From Candidatus Omnitrophota bacterium (lineage in GTDB: Bacteria > Omnitrophota > Gorgyraeia > Aquiviventales > Aquiviventaceae), in NCBI GenBank assembly GCA_020057015.1, contig JAGVGS010000075.1:1-17260 (forward strand): 17,260 bases of DNA, written 5' to 3'. The notes beneath the pieces were generated by a model, which ran no database searches, had not been told where the DNA came from, and saw nothing but the letters and a program-made list of their open reading frames with translations. Made by a program: the position numbers and the translations under genes. Positions 1 to 6,630 of the stretch are shown here, in pieces; the first letter of the stretch is position 1, and each line of letters starts with the position of its first letter.

Positions 1-1287
1 CAGGCGCAGCCGCAGCAGTGAAGCCAAACGGTCTGTCGCCGGGTGCTCGAAGCTTAGGAACACTTCTTGGCCGCCGGACGCTTCATACTGGCGTCGGGTC
101 AGCTCAAAGCCCTCAATGGGCGTCTGCCGCCGCACTTGGCGGCAGCGGATGCACCGGCAGTGCCAGCCGCCGCGCTCCAGCCGCTGCAGCACAGCTTCCC
201 GCAGGTTGGTGCTCAGGCACCCGGCTTGGATGGACGTGGAGGGAATATCGCGAATGACGCGCTCTAGCCGGACGTAAGCCGGAATCAGGCGCTTCATGGC
301 CGCGAGCAGCTCCAGCAGCGTCTCATCATCGTACGGCTGGTGGCGCCCGTCTTGCCACCATTCATAGAGCTCCGCGCTTTCGACGACCACGCAGGGATAC
401 AGCTTCAGCGCATCCGGCTGATAGCCCGGGTCGGCAAAGAGCTGCCGCATGGTCTCCAGGTCGCTGGCCGGCGTGGCGCCGGGCAAATTGGGCATCAGAT
501 GGTAGCAGACCTTGAAGCCGGCATCCTTGAGCAGGCCGGTGGCTTCGCGCACCGCATCGGTGCCGTGATCACGCACGATCAGCTGCAAGACCGATTCTTC
601 CAGCGTCTGCACGCCCAGCTCCACCCTGGTGACGCCCAGGGTGCGCAGCCGCAGTAGCTCGGCGTCGGTCACGTAATCCGGGCGGGTCTCAATGGTGATG
701 CCGATGAGCCGGCTGGGGGCCTGCTCGTTGCGCTGCTGTGCTTCCGCGAGAGTGGCCGAAGCCTGCCCATTGCAGGCATCGAAGCAGCGCTGGATGAACT
801 GCTCTTGATAGCCCTCAGGATAGAATGACCACGTGCCGCCTTTGATGAGCAGCTCGATCTTGTCGGTCGCATGGCCGGTTTCGTGCAGCGCCTGCAGGCG
901 GCCGTGCACCTGGCCGTAAGGGTCGTAGTCGCTGCGTAAGGCGCGCATGACCGCCGGCTCGTTGGTGAGATAGCTCTTGGGCGCCCGTGCCTCAGTGGGG
1001 CAGTAGACGCAGCGGCCTGGGCAGGGGTAGGGCTCCGTGATGACGGTCACCGTGGCGATCCCTGACTCCGAGCGGATGCTGTTGAGCGTCAGGATGCGCT
1101 CTACCCGGGCATCGGGCGCACGGCGACCTTCCGTGACCTCCGCTCGATAGCGTCGTAACAGCTGGTCGTTGCGCACCAAGCGGCCCGGCGTGGTGGCTGC
1201 CGCAGCGGTTTTCAGCTTGCGCAGGGCCGCTCGGTCCTCCGGCACGGTGGCAGTGATCTGGTCAAGGAGCAGGCCTACGGTATCCAT
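1..1287 (-). CDS. elp3: Elp3-family radical SAM tRNA uridine-34 modification enzyme, 3' end cut by window edge
   Basis: The reverse frame is open from ATG at 1287 to the window edge (429 codons), so the C-terminus is missing. The radical SAM cluster motif is CPGRCVYC (Cys89, Cys93, Cys96). It is followed by conserved Elp3 blocks: IKGGTW near 149-153, GITIETRPDY near 196-205, RVELGVQT near 221-228 and RDIPSTSIQAG near 346-356. Next come the zinc-binding HCRCIRCR (376-383) and the start of the acetyltransferase domain (SGGQEVFLSFE, 404-414). Elp3 uses SAM and acetyl-CoA to put a carboxymethyl group on wobble U34 of tRNA. Bacteria with this gene lack the other Elongator subunits, so it probably acts alone. 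A TATAAT on the minus strand ends nine bases before the start codon. The rest of the acetyltransferase domain should lie just left of position 1. Confidence 0.93.
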   Translation of the reverse strand, partial: MDTVGLLLDQITATVPEDRAALRKLKTAAAATTPGRLVRNDQLLRRYRAEVTEGRRAPDARVERILTLNSIRSESGIATVTVITEPYPCPGRCVYCPTEARAPKSYLTNEPAVMRALRSDYDPYGQVHGRLQALHETGHATDKIELLIKGGTWSFYPEGYQEQFIQRCFDACNGQASATLAEAQQRNEQAPSRLIGITIETRPDYVTDAELLRLRTLGVTRVELGVQTLEESVLQLIVRDHGTDAVREATGLLKDAGFKVCYHLMPNLPGATPASDLETMRQLFADPGYQPDALKLYPCVVVESAELYEWWQDGRHQPYDDETLLELLAAMKRLIPAYVRLERVIRDIPSTSIQAGCLSTNLREAVLQRLERGGWHCRCIRCRQVRRQTPIEGFELTRRQYEASGGQEVFLSFEHPATDRLASLLRLRL

Positions 1288-1296
1288 AGTCCTTCT

Positions 1297-1302
1297 ATTA
1301 TA
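1297..1302 (-). promoter_or_regulatory. Candidate -10 box of elp3 (near-leaderless)
   Basis: A perfect TATAAT on the minus strand ends nine bases upstream of the elp3 ATG. A transcript starting about seven bases after it would have almost no leader. An AAGGA also sits just before the ATG, so a short leadered form is possible. No good -35 box is seen at 16-18 bases. Confidence 0.4.
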
Positions 1303-1323
1303 GGGCATCGCCCGAGGCGCAGC

Positions 1324-1352
1324 TTGCCAGGCTCATCCGGGCTTCCTATAAT
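1324..1352 (+). promoter_or_regulatory. Sigma70-like promoter for peptide deformylase
   Basis: TTGCCA (1324-1329) and TATAAT (1347-1352) are separated by 17 bases, close to the consensus in all three respects. Transcription would start near 1359 and give a leader of about 80 bases before the deformylase ATG. The leader holds an 11-codon start-to-stop frame at 1362-1394 with no ribosome binding site, which I do not call. Confidence 0.65.
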
Positions 1353-1439
1353 GCCTGCATCATGAGCAACGCAGTAAAGCCGGAGCGTATCTGAAGCACC
1401 ATCCTGTGTACCAAGCCCTCACCCAGGAGCGCTAACACG

Positions 1440-1967
1440 ATGATCCTCAAAGTCTCGCGCCTAGGCCATCCGGTCATTCGCACGCCTGCCCAGGCAGTGG
1501 CGAAGGAGACCATTGCTTCCCCGGCCATGCAGCGCTTCATCGACGATATGATCGAGACCATGCATGAATACGACGGTGTCGGCCTCGCGGCCCCCCAGGT
1601 GCACGTCTCGCAGCAGATCGCGGTGATTGAGGTGACGCAGAACCGCCGCTATCCTGGCGAGGGGCCGATTCCGCTGACGGTGCTGATTAATCCGAAGATC
1701 CACCAACTAGCGAAAAAGCAGCTGGTGGACTGGGAGGGGTGCCTCAGCGTGGAGGGCTTGCGCGGCCAGGTGCCGCGCGCCGAAGCGCTCGATGTGGAGG
1801 CGTACAACCGCAAAGGCGAGAAAGTCCGGTTTCACGCGCAGGGGTTTTTCGCGCGCGTCATCCAGCATGAGTGCGACCATCTCGCCGGCAAGGTGTTCCT
1901 CGACCGCATGCCGGACCTTAAGACGCTCACCCACCTGCAGGAATTCGCCCGCTACTGGCACGACTGA
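1440..1967 (+). CDS. def: Peptide deformylase
   Basis: Removes the N-formyl group from the initiator methionine of new proteins, in the cytosol at the ribosome exit. All three family motifs are intact in 175 residues: GVGLAAPQ (46-53), EGCLS (99-103, metal ligand Cys101) and QHECDHLAG (142-150, metal ligands His143 and His147, catalytic Glu144). Length is normal for the family. The start is supported by AGGAG at 1425-1429, ten bases upstream, and by the MILKVSRLGHPVLR-like beginning typical of deformylases. The gene has its own promoter and is divergent from elp3. It is convergent with ygfZ, with 18 bases between the two stop codons. The usual fmt partner is not next to it. Confidence 0.97.
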   Translation: MILKVSRLGHPVIRTPAQAVAKETIASPAMQRFIDDMIETMHEYDGVGLAAPQVHVSQQIAVIEVTQNRRYPGEGPIPLTVLINPKIHQLAKKQLVDWEGCLSVEGLRGQVPRAEALDVEAYNRKGEKVRFHAQGFFARVIQHECDHLAGKVFLDRMPDLKTLTHLQEFARYWHD

Positions 1968-1971
1968 TCCT

Positions 1972-1983
1972 GCCGCGCGCGGC
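1972..1983. repeat. 12-bp GC palindrome between convergent genes
   Basis: GCCGCGCGCGGC is a perfect palindrome filling most of the 18-base gap between the def and ygfZ stop codons. It could form a short hairpin for both transcripts, but there is no U-tract and the loop would be tight. A terminator role is therefore only a guess. Confidence 0.3.
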
Positions 1984-1985
1984 GG

Positions 1986-3053
1986 CTACGAGACGAGCGG
2001 CCGGGCGCTGATGGTGGCGCGGCGCTCATCGGGCAGGGTGACGATCGTGCCGACGTCATAGGCCCCGCGTTTCACAGAGCCCAGGCCGATCCATCGCTGT
2101 AGCTTGGGGGAATGGCAAGCACTCGTGACGCGTCCCACCACGACGCCCTCTAAGGAAAGCGCCGTGCCGGGGGGCACGTCACCCGCGCCTTCAATCCACA
2201 GGCCCACCAGTTTCTTGTTGGCAGAGCCGTACGTCTGCATGCGCGCTACGATTTCCTGGCCCACATAACAGCCCTTCTCATCACTGGCCAGCGCGGCCTC
2301 GAGCCCGGTCTCTGGCAAGAGATTCGTGGCGTCGAAATCAAGGCCGTACCAGGGCACGCCCTGTTCGAGGCGCGCGGTGTTCAGCGCGTGCCAGCCCACC
2401 GGTTGCACGCGCGGCCGGGCCCGCAAGGCTTGCCAGAGCGCGGAGGTGCGGGAGGCCTCGACCAGGCAGAGCAGCCCCTCGAGGCCAAAGGGACTAAAGC
2501 GCACCCAGCGCACCGGGATCCCATCGACGATCGCTTCCTGATGTGCGTAGGGTGTTTCTGGGCAAGGTGTGGTTTGCAGGCTGCGCGTGCACCACGCACT
2601 CAGCGCCGGCCCGTGCAGGCCCAGCGCAGCGAAGGGGCGCTCGCGGTTGATCAGCTGCACGTCCTCGGCGAACACGTAGCGCTCGAGGGCAGCCCCGATT
2701 TCAGCCAGCTGATCCAGCGGGCAGAGCAGCCAGCACGCCTCAGGCAGCGCCAGCACCAACAGCTCGCCGAGTACTCGCGCCGAAGGATCGAGCAGTGCTG
2801 TGCGAGCCCCCTGGCCTGGCACGAGCCGCTTGATGTGCTGGCTGAGCAGGTTGTGCAGAAAAGCCAGGCGATCGCGGCCCTGGACTTCGAGCAGGCCATA
2901 GACGGACAGGTCGCTTAAGGCCGGCCCTTGAGCGAGCGCGGCGTATTCCGCCTCGAAGGCGCCGTAGCGCCAGGGCACCAGCCAGGGCCCGAAGGGTTCA
3001 TAGACCACCGCAGGCCCTTCATGGCGGCCATGCAGCAGCAAGGTGAGTGGCAT
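1986..3053 (-). CDS. ygfZ: YgfZ/GcvT-family folate-binding protein
   Basis: A 355-residue member of the GcvT-like fold. The signature KGCYVGQE (260-267, Cys262) is the diagnostic K-G-C-Y-x-G-Q-E motif of YgfZ proteins. The N-terminal half carries the expected LSDLSVYGLLEVQGRD (46-61) and FLHNLLSQ (65-72) blocks. In E. coli, YgfZ is a folate-dependent cytosolic protein that helps maintain Fe-S enzymes, including the MiaB tRNA methylthiotransferase, under oxidative stress. Glycine cleavage T-protein is less likely because the KGCYxGQE motif is present and no other gcv genes are nearby. A TAGAAT on the minus strand lies five bases before the start codon, so the message may be leaderless; no Shine-Dalgarno sequence is seen. 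Confidence 0.9.
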   Translation of the reverse strand: MPLTLLLHGRHEGPAVVYEPFGPWLVPWRYGAFEAEYAALAQGPALSDLSVYGLLEVQGRDRLAFLHNLLSQHIKRLVPGQGARTALLDPSARVLGELLVLALPEACWLLCPLDQLAEIGAALERYVFAEDVQLINRERPFAALGLHGPALSAWCTRSLQTTPCPETPYAHQEAIVDGIPVRWVRFSPFGLEGLLCLVEASRTSALWQALRARPRVQPVGWHALNTARLEQGVPWYGLDFDATNLLPETGLEAALASDEKGCYVGQEIVARMQTYGSANKKLVGLWIEGAGDVPPGTALSLEGVVVGRVTSACHSPKLQRWIGLGSVKRGAYDVGTIVTLPDERRATISARPLVS

Positions 3054-3058
3054 GAGCC

Positions 3059-3064
3059 ATTCTA
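3059..3064 (-). promoter_or_regulatory. Candidate -10 box of ygfZ (leaderless type)
   Basis: TAGAAT on the minus strand is separated from the ygfZ ATG by only five bases, which would place the transcription start on or next to the start codon. No clear -35 box is seen. Confidence 0.35.
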
Positions 3065-3131
3065 CCGTGGGCGCTGCAGATGATGGTGCCTGAATTTGAC
3101 GGGTGACGCGCAGTACCTTCGGCCTGCCCAG

Positions 3132-3160
3132 TTGACGCTTGTGGGGGTATCCGATAGGAT
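3132..3160 (+). promoter_or_regulatory. Sigma70-like promoter for tpx
   Basis: TTGACG (3132-3137) and TAGGAT (3155-3160) are spaced by exactly 17 bases. Transcription would start near 3167, leaving a leader of about 38 bases that contains the AGGAGG ribosome binding site at 3193-3198. Confidence 0.6.
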
Positions 3161-3204
3161 AAGCTTCTCACCACGAGCGATCGCACGTAACCAGGAGGAT
3201 CTTC

Positions 3205-3741
3205 ATGAGCAGCACCTGTTGCAGTACTACCACTGAGCGCGCCGGCGGGGCCACGTTCAAGGGCAACAAGATGACGCTCATCGGACCGGCGCTGGCCGCC
3301 GGCATGCCGGCCCCTGATTTTCAGGTCCTTAACCAAGATCTCACCCTGCTGACGCTCGCGCAGTTGAAGGGCAAGCCGGTCCTGATCAGCGTGGTGCCTT
3401 CGCTGGACACCGGCATTTGCGATGCGCAAACGCGCCGCTTCAATGAGGAAGCCGCGAAGCTGCCTGCGATCCAGATCGTGACCATCAGCATGGACTTGCC
3501 CTTTGCCCAGAAGCGCTGGTGCGGGGCGGCGGGCATCGACAAGGTCAAGGTGGCCTCCGATCATCGCGAGGCGTCCTTCGGCAAGGCCTACGGCACGCTC
3601 ATTAAGGAGCTGCGGCTCCTAGCGCGCGCGATCTTTCTGGTCGACAGCAGCGGCATCCTGCGCTATGTCGAGTATGTGCCGGAAGTGGCCACTCACCCGA
3701 ACTACGACGCGGCTCTGGCCGCGGCGCGGCAGGTCAAGTAG
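3205..3741 (+). CDS. tpx: Thiol peroxidase, atypical 2-Cys peroxiredoxin
   Basis: Reduces hydrogen peroxide and alkyl hydroperoxides using thioredoxin. The 178-residue protein shows the Tpx pattern TFKGNKMTLIGP (17-28), PAPDF (35-39) and PSLDTGICD (65-73, peroxidatic Cys72). The resolving cysteine is Cys106 (RWCGAAG). The 34-residue spacing between the two cysteines matches my recollection of E. coli Tpx (61 and 95), so an intramolecular disulfide is expected. The start is fixed by AGGAGG six bases upstream. This adds about 12 residues before the usual Tpx beginning, including a Cys-Cys pair (Cys5-Cys6) that is not part of the normal fold. The gene has its own promoter, and a small unknown ORF follows 13 bases later. 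Confidence 0.95.
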   Translation: MSSTCCSTTTERAGGATFKGNKMTLIGPALAAGMPAPDFQVLNQDLTLLTLAQLKGKPVLISVVPSLDTGICDAQTRRFNEEAAKLPAIQIVTISMDLPFAQKRWCGAAGIDKVKVASDHREASFGKAYGTLIKELRLLARAIFLVDSSGILRYVEYVPEVATHPNYDAALAAARQVK

Positions 3742-3754
3742 CCTTCTCGCTGCC

Positions 3755-3982
3755 ATGCTGGGGCTGCGCATGCTGATGGTGGCCTGGCGCCTGAGCTGGC
3801 CGTACACGTTGACTCCCTGGCGCTCGCCGCTCTTGCGCTGGCGCATGGAGACCTTTGGCATCCAGGGACCGGATGGCCGGCTGCTGCATGCCGAGGATCT
3901 GGACGCCTGCACCGTGCTCCGCTTTACCTTCCAGCATCGACGCGCCCTGGCCCGCTTCCTGCGCTGGGCCGCTATGCTCTAA
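3755..3982 (+). CDS. Small Trp/Arg-rich protein of unknown function
   Basis: I do not recognise this 75-residue protein. It starts 13 bases after tpx, runs up to a strong terminator, and would be the second gene of a tpx operon. The sequence is very basic and rich in Trp, Arg and Leu, with a notable WPYTLTPWRSPLLRWRMET block (residues 15-33) and an Arg-rich C-terminal helix. It has no convincing transmembrane segment and no signal peptide; an amphipathic or membrane-associated peptide is possible. A longer in-frame start at 3665 exists but lies inside tpx and would only add a shadow of that gene. The position before the terminator and the protein-like composition favour a real gene, but there is no family evidence. 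Confidence 0.55.
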   Translation: MLGLRMLMVAWRLSWPYTLTPWRSPLLRWRMETFGIQGPDGRLLHAEDLDACTVLRFTFQHRRALARFLRWAAML

Positions 3983-3984
3983 AA

Positions 3985-4019
3985 GCGGGGACTAAATTAG
4001 TGCCTGTCCCCGTTTTTTT
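3985..4019 (+). terminator. Intrinsic terminator of the tpx operon, REP-like
   Basis: CGGGGAC (3986-3992) pairs perfectly with GTCCCCG (4006-4012) over a 13-base loop and is followed by seven T residues (4013-4019). It begins two bases after the stop of the small ORF. The loop region contains a second inverted repeat, ACTAA/TTAGT (3991-4001). The GTGCCTGTCCCCG half resembles dispersed REP-type intergenic elements seen in many environmental genomes; that likeness is from memory. Confidence 0.85.
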
Positions 4020-4031
4020 GCTCGCCTCAGG

Positions 4032-4066
4032 TATACTTGCCTAAGTGCCTGTTAATAGTGCATAAA
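4032..4066 (+). promoter_or_regulatory. Candidate promoter of the kinase-reductase operon
   Basis: Two readings are possible in the 52 bases between the terminator and the kinase ATG. TATACT (4032-4037) is a good -10 box but has no clear -35 box. Alternatively, TTGCCT (4037-4042) and CATAAA (4061-4066) with an 18-base spacer would give a leaderless message, as the ATG follows five bases later. No good Shine-Dalgarno sequence precedes the ATG, which fits the second reading. Confidence 0.35.
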
Positions 4067-4071
4067 AGACC

Positions 4072-6153
4072 ATGACAGAGCTTAGGGCTTCCAAGACCTT
4101 GGCGTTGCCGACGGCACGCCGCACGCGCAGGCAACTGCTCAGCGGCTGGTTGATCGGTCTGGTGTTCTTCGGCTATGCGCCCTCGCTGACCTTCGGTGCG
4201 GTGGCGTGGCTGCTGAACGAGCAGCAGTGGTTCTGGAGCTACCTCATGTATGTCACCGAAGTGCCCCTCATTGGCGGCTTCTTCGTCCTCTGGCTGCCCT
4301 GGCGCTGGTACCAGTCCATGCACCGCGTGCTGCAGGCTTGGGAGCGCGGAGAGCCGGTCGACTCAGCGCAATGTCTGGACGTCTACACGCGCGCGCTGGG
4401 CTTGCCCTGGAGGGTGGCGGTATCGGCGTTTGCCGCGGCGCTGATCGGCTATGTGATTGGCGTCAGCGTGGTCCACTGGCGCGCCCAGCAGCCCTGGAGC
4501 GAGTACTTCAAGACGCTGCCGGGCGTGCCACTGGTCGGCGGACTCATGGGGGCGTATTGCTATTTTTCCACGGTGCGCGCGCTGCACCCGGTGGTGGCCT
4601 GGTGCAGCCTGCAACTACGCCACCCCCACCCGGTGCGCCGGATCTCGCTGGCATCCAAATTTCTCATGACCACATGCGTGCTGGCGGTGGCGGCGCTGTG
4701 CCTGCTGCAACCGGCCGCCTACACGCTGGGGCAGGTGGTGAATGAAGGGCATCTCCAGGAGCGGACCTTAACTGCGCTGCGAGCGGCAGCGCTCCAGGCC
4801 GGCGATCTGCTGCGGCCGGCGCATCGCCTGGCACAGTATCAGGAGGCGGCACTGGGTGCGCATGGCTATGTGCTAGTGATCGATGCGCAGGGCCGGCTCC
4901 TGACGCCGCATCCCAAAGGGTACACGACCATCAGTCAAGAAGCACTCTTGCGTCTTGCGAGGCATACGCAAGGGTCGCAAGGCGCCTGGGTGGATCGGGT
5001 GGGCCGACACCGGGTGGTCGCGTATGTGCGCCCTGCCGAGGATCCATGGCTGATCCTCTCGCTGAGCTTTCCCTCGGATTTTGCCATTCCGCTGCGCCAT
5101 TTCATGCAATTCTCGTGGTTGGTCATACTACAGATTTTCTTCGTGGTCATCGTCATGGGCCGCTATTTCACCAAAGGAATCACGACCCCGCTCGATGAGC
5201 TCACGCAAGCGGCGCGCCAGATTGCCGAGCGGGGCGATCTCTCGCAATTCGTGCCGGTGACGACGAACGACGAGCTGGGCGAAGTGGCGCGCGCCTTTAA
5301 CCACATGGTCGCCCGGCTGCAAGCCTCCCAGCAGCGGGTGGCTGAATACACGCAGCGCCTGGAGTGCTCCACGCAAGAGCTCTCGGCGTTGAATCAGGAA
5401 ATGGAAGACCTCTTGCGCGTGGTCTCGCACGATTTACGCGCCCCGCTCATCAACATCCAGGGCTTCTCGAAACGGATCGAGCCGGCCATGCACAATGCTT
5501 TGGCCCTGCTCGAGCAGTCGGCCCAGGCGATCCCTCCGGGCCCGCTGCACGAGCAGCTCTGTGCGGCCCAAGAGACGAGCGGGCGGCGGTTCACCGAGTC
5601 GCAGCGGTTTATTGGCAAGGGCATTGAAAAGATGGATGCGCTGCTCTCCAGCTTGCTGGCGGTCTCGCGGGTGGGGCGCAAGGCCGACCCGATCAGGCCG
5701 CACGATCTCGACGGCATCCTGGACGATGTGCTGGCGGCCTTCGACCATCAGCTGAAAGAGGCGGCCATCCAGGTCATCCGGCACCCGCTGCCTGCCGGGG
5801 TGCCGTGCCGGCGCAATGAGATCAACCAGGTGTTCTCCAATTTGCTGGCTAACGCCCTCCGCTACATGGGGCCCACCGGCCAGCGTTGCATTGAAATCGG
5901 CGGCACGGTCAAGGCGGGCGAAGCCGAATGCTTTGTGCGGGATACCGGCATCGGGATTGACCCGGCGGATCACGAGCAGATTTTCCACATGTTCACGCGA
6001 CTGCATCAGGTGGACGTCGCCGGCGAGGGCGTCGGCTTGGCGTATGTCCGCAAGATCGTGCGCTCGCACAGCGGGCGCATTGAGGTGGCTTCACAGCGCG
6101 GGCAGGGCAGCACATTCACGTTTGCTTTGCCGCTGGCGCACGCGGCAGGCTGA
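4072..6153 (+). CDS. Multi-pass membrane sensor histidine kinase (5-TM module, extracytoplasmic sensor, HAMP, HisKA, HATPase)
   Basis: A 693-residue sensor kinase. Hydrophobic stretches at about 22-48, 58-77, 113-135, 150-168, 194-215 and 347-365 give about six membrane spans. The segment 220-345 is the likely extracytoplasmic, Cache-like sensor. HAMP follows at about 366-420, then a short coiled coil and HisKA with VVSHDLRAPL (phospho-His453). The ATPase has an N-box EINQVFSNLLANALRY (583-598), the G1 box DTGIGID (624-630) and the G2 box GEGVGLA (651-657). The stretch between the H-box and MDALLSSLLAVSR (521-533) is some 20 residues longer than in ordinary HisKA domains. The first five spans before the sensor are unusual and unidentified. 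It is the first gene of the long operon, 20 bases before an Rcp1-like receiver, its probable phosphate acceptor. Confidence 0.9.
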   Translation: MTELRASKTLALPTARRTRRQLLSGWLIGLVFFGYAPSLTFGAVAWLLNEQQWFWSYLMYVTEVPLIGGFFVLWLPWRWYQSMHRVLQAWERGEPVDSAQCLDVYTRALGLPWRVAVSAFAAALIGYVIGVSVVHWRAQQPWSEYFKTLPGVPLVGGLMGAYCYFSTVRALHPVVAWCSLQLRHPHPVRRISLASKFLMTTCVLAVAALCLLQPAAYTLGQVVNEGHLQERTLTALRAAALQAGDLLRPAHRLAQYQEAALGAHGYVLVIDAQGRLLTPHPKGYTTISQEALLRLARHTQGSQGAWVDRVGRHRVVAYVRPAEDPWLILSLSFPSDFAIPLRHFMQFSWLVILQIFFVVIVMGRYFTKGITTPLDELTQAARQIAERGDLSQFVPVTTNDELGEVARAFNHMVARLQASQQRVAEYTQRLECSTQELSALNQEMEDLLRVVSHDLRAPLINIQGFSKRIEPAMHNALALLEQSAQAIPPGPLHEQLCAAQETSGRRFTESQRFIGKGIEKMDALLSSLLAVSRVGRKADPIRPHDLDGILDDVLAAFDHQLKEAAIQVIRHPLPAGVPCRRNEINQVFSNLLANALRYMGPTGQRCIEIGGTVKAGEAECFVRDTGIGIDPADHEQIFHMFTRLHQVDVAGEGVGLAYVRKIVRSHSGRIEVASQRGQGSTFTFALPLAHAAG

Positions 6154-6173
6154 CACAGCGAAGGGGGGCGAGG

Positions 6174-6617
6174 ATGGCCATACCGAAGCAATCCGTCCTG
6201 ATCATGCTGGTGGAGGATGATGAGGGCCACCAGCTACTGATTCGGGAGAACTTGCGCGCCGGGGGCGTGATCAATGACGTGCTCCAAATGGGGCACGGGG
6301 AGGAGGCGCTGGATTACTTGTTCCGCCGAGGCGTGCACCGGGACCCGGCGAAGACGCCCCGCCCCGGGCTGATCCTGCTGGACATCAAGATGCCCAAGGT
6401 GGACGGTTACACGGTCCTGGAGCGCGTGAAGGCCGACCCGCAGCTGCGGCACATTCCCGTGCTGATGCTGACCTCCACCGAAGACCAAGTGGAAGTGAAC
6501 CGCTGCTACAGCTTGGGCGCCAACGGCTACATTGTGAAGCCGCTCAGCTACGACGCGTTCCAAGCGCGGGTGAAATCGCTGGGGCTGTTTCTCGACATCG
6601 TGCGTTTTCCGGACTAA
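6174..6617 (+). CDS. Rcp1-like single-domain response regulator
   Basis: A 147-residue receiver with no output domain. Residues of the phosphorylation site are all present: acidic Glu14/Asp15/Asp16, phospho-acceptor Asp70 (LLDIKMP), Thr100 and Lys122 (IVKPL). The insertion around 50-64 (FRRGVHRDPAKTPRP), before the phospho-Asp strand, is typical of the Rcp1/phytochrome-partner subfamily. Such receivers normally shuttle phosphoryl groups from a neighbouring kinase of the DLRAPLxNIQGF type, which is exactly the gene 20 bases upstream. An AAGGGGGG tract six bases before the ATG is the likely ribosome binding site. The stop is 13 bases from the hybrid kinase start. Target unknown. Confidence 0.9.
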   Translation: MAIPKQSVLIMLVEDDEGHQLLIRENLRAGGVINDVLQMGHGEEALDYLFRRGVHRDPAKTPRPGLILLDIKMPKVDGYTVLERVKADPQLRHIPVLMLTSTEDQVEVNRCYSLGANGYIVKPLSYDAFQARVKSLGLFLDIVRFPD

Positions 6618-6630
6618 CCAGAGGGCTGAG

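Noticed and set aside
1362..1394. Upstream mini-ORF of 11 codons including the stop in the def leader
   Set aside because: No ribosome binding site, no attenuator-like run of codons and no alternative hairpins seen.
3665..3754. N-terminal extension of the 75-residue ORF
   Set aside because: It overlaps tpx in another frame and has a low-complexity Arg/Ser/Thr composition typical of a shadow.
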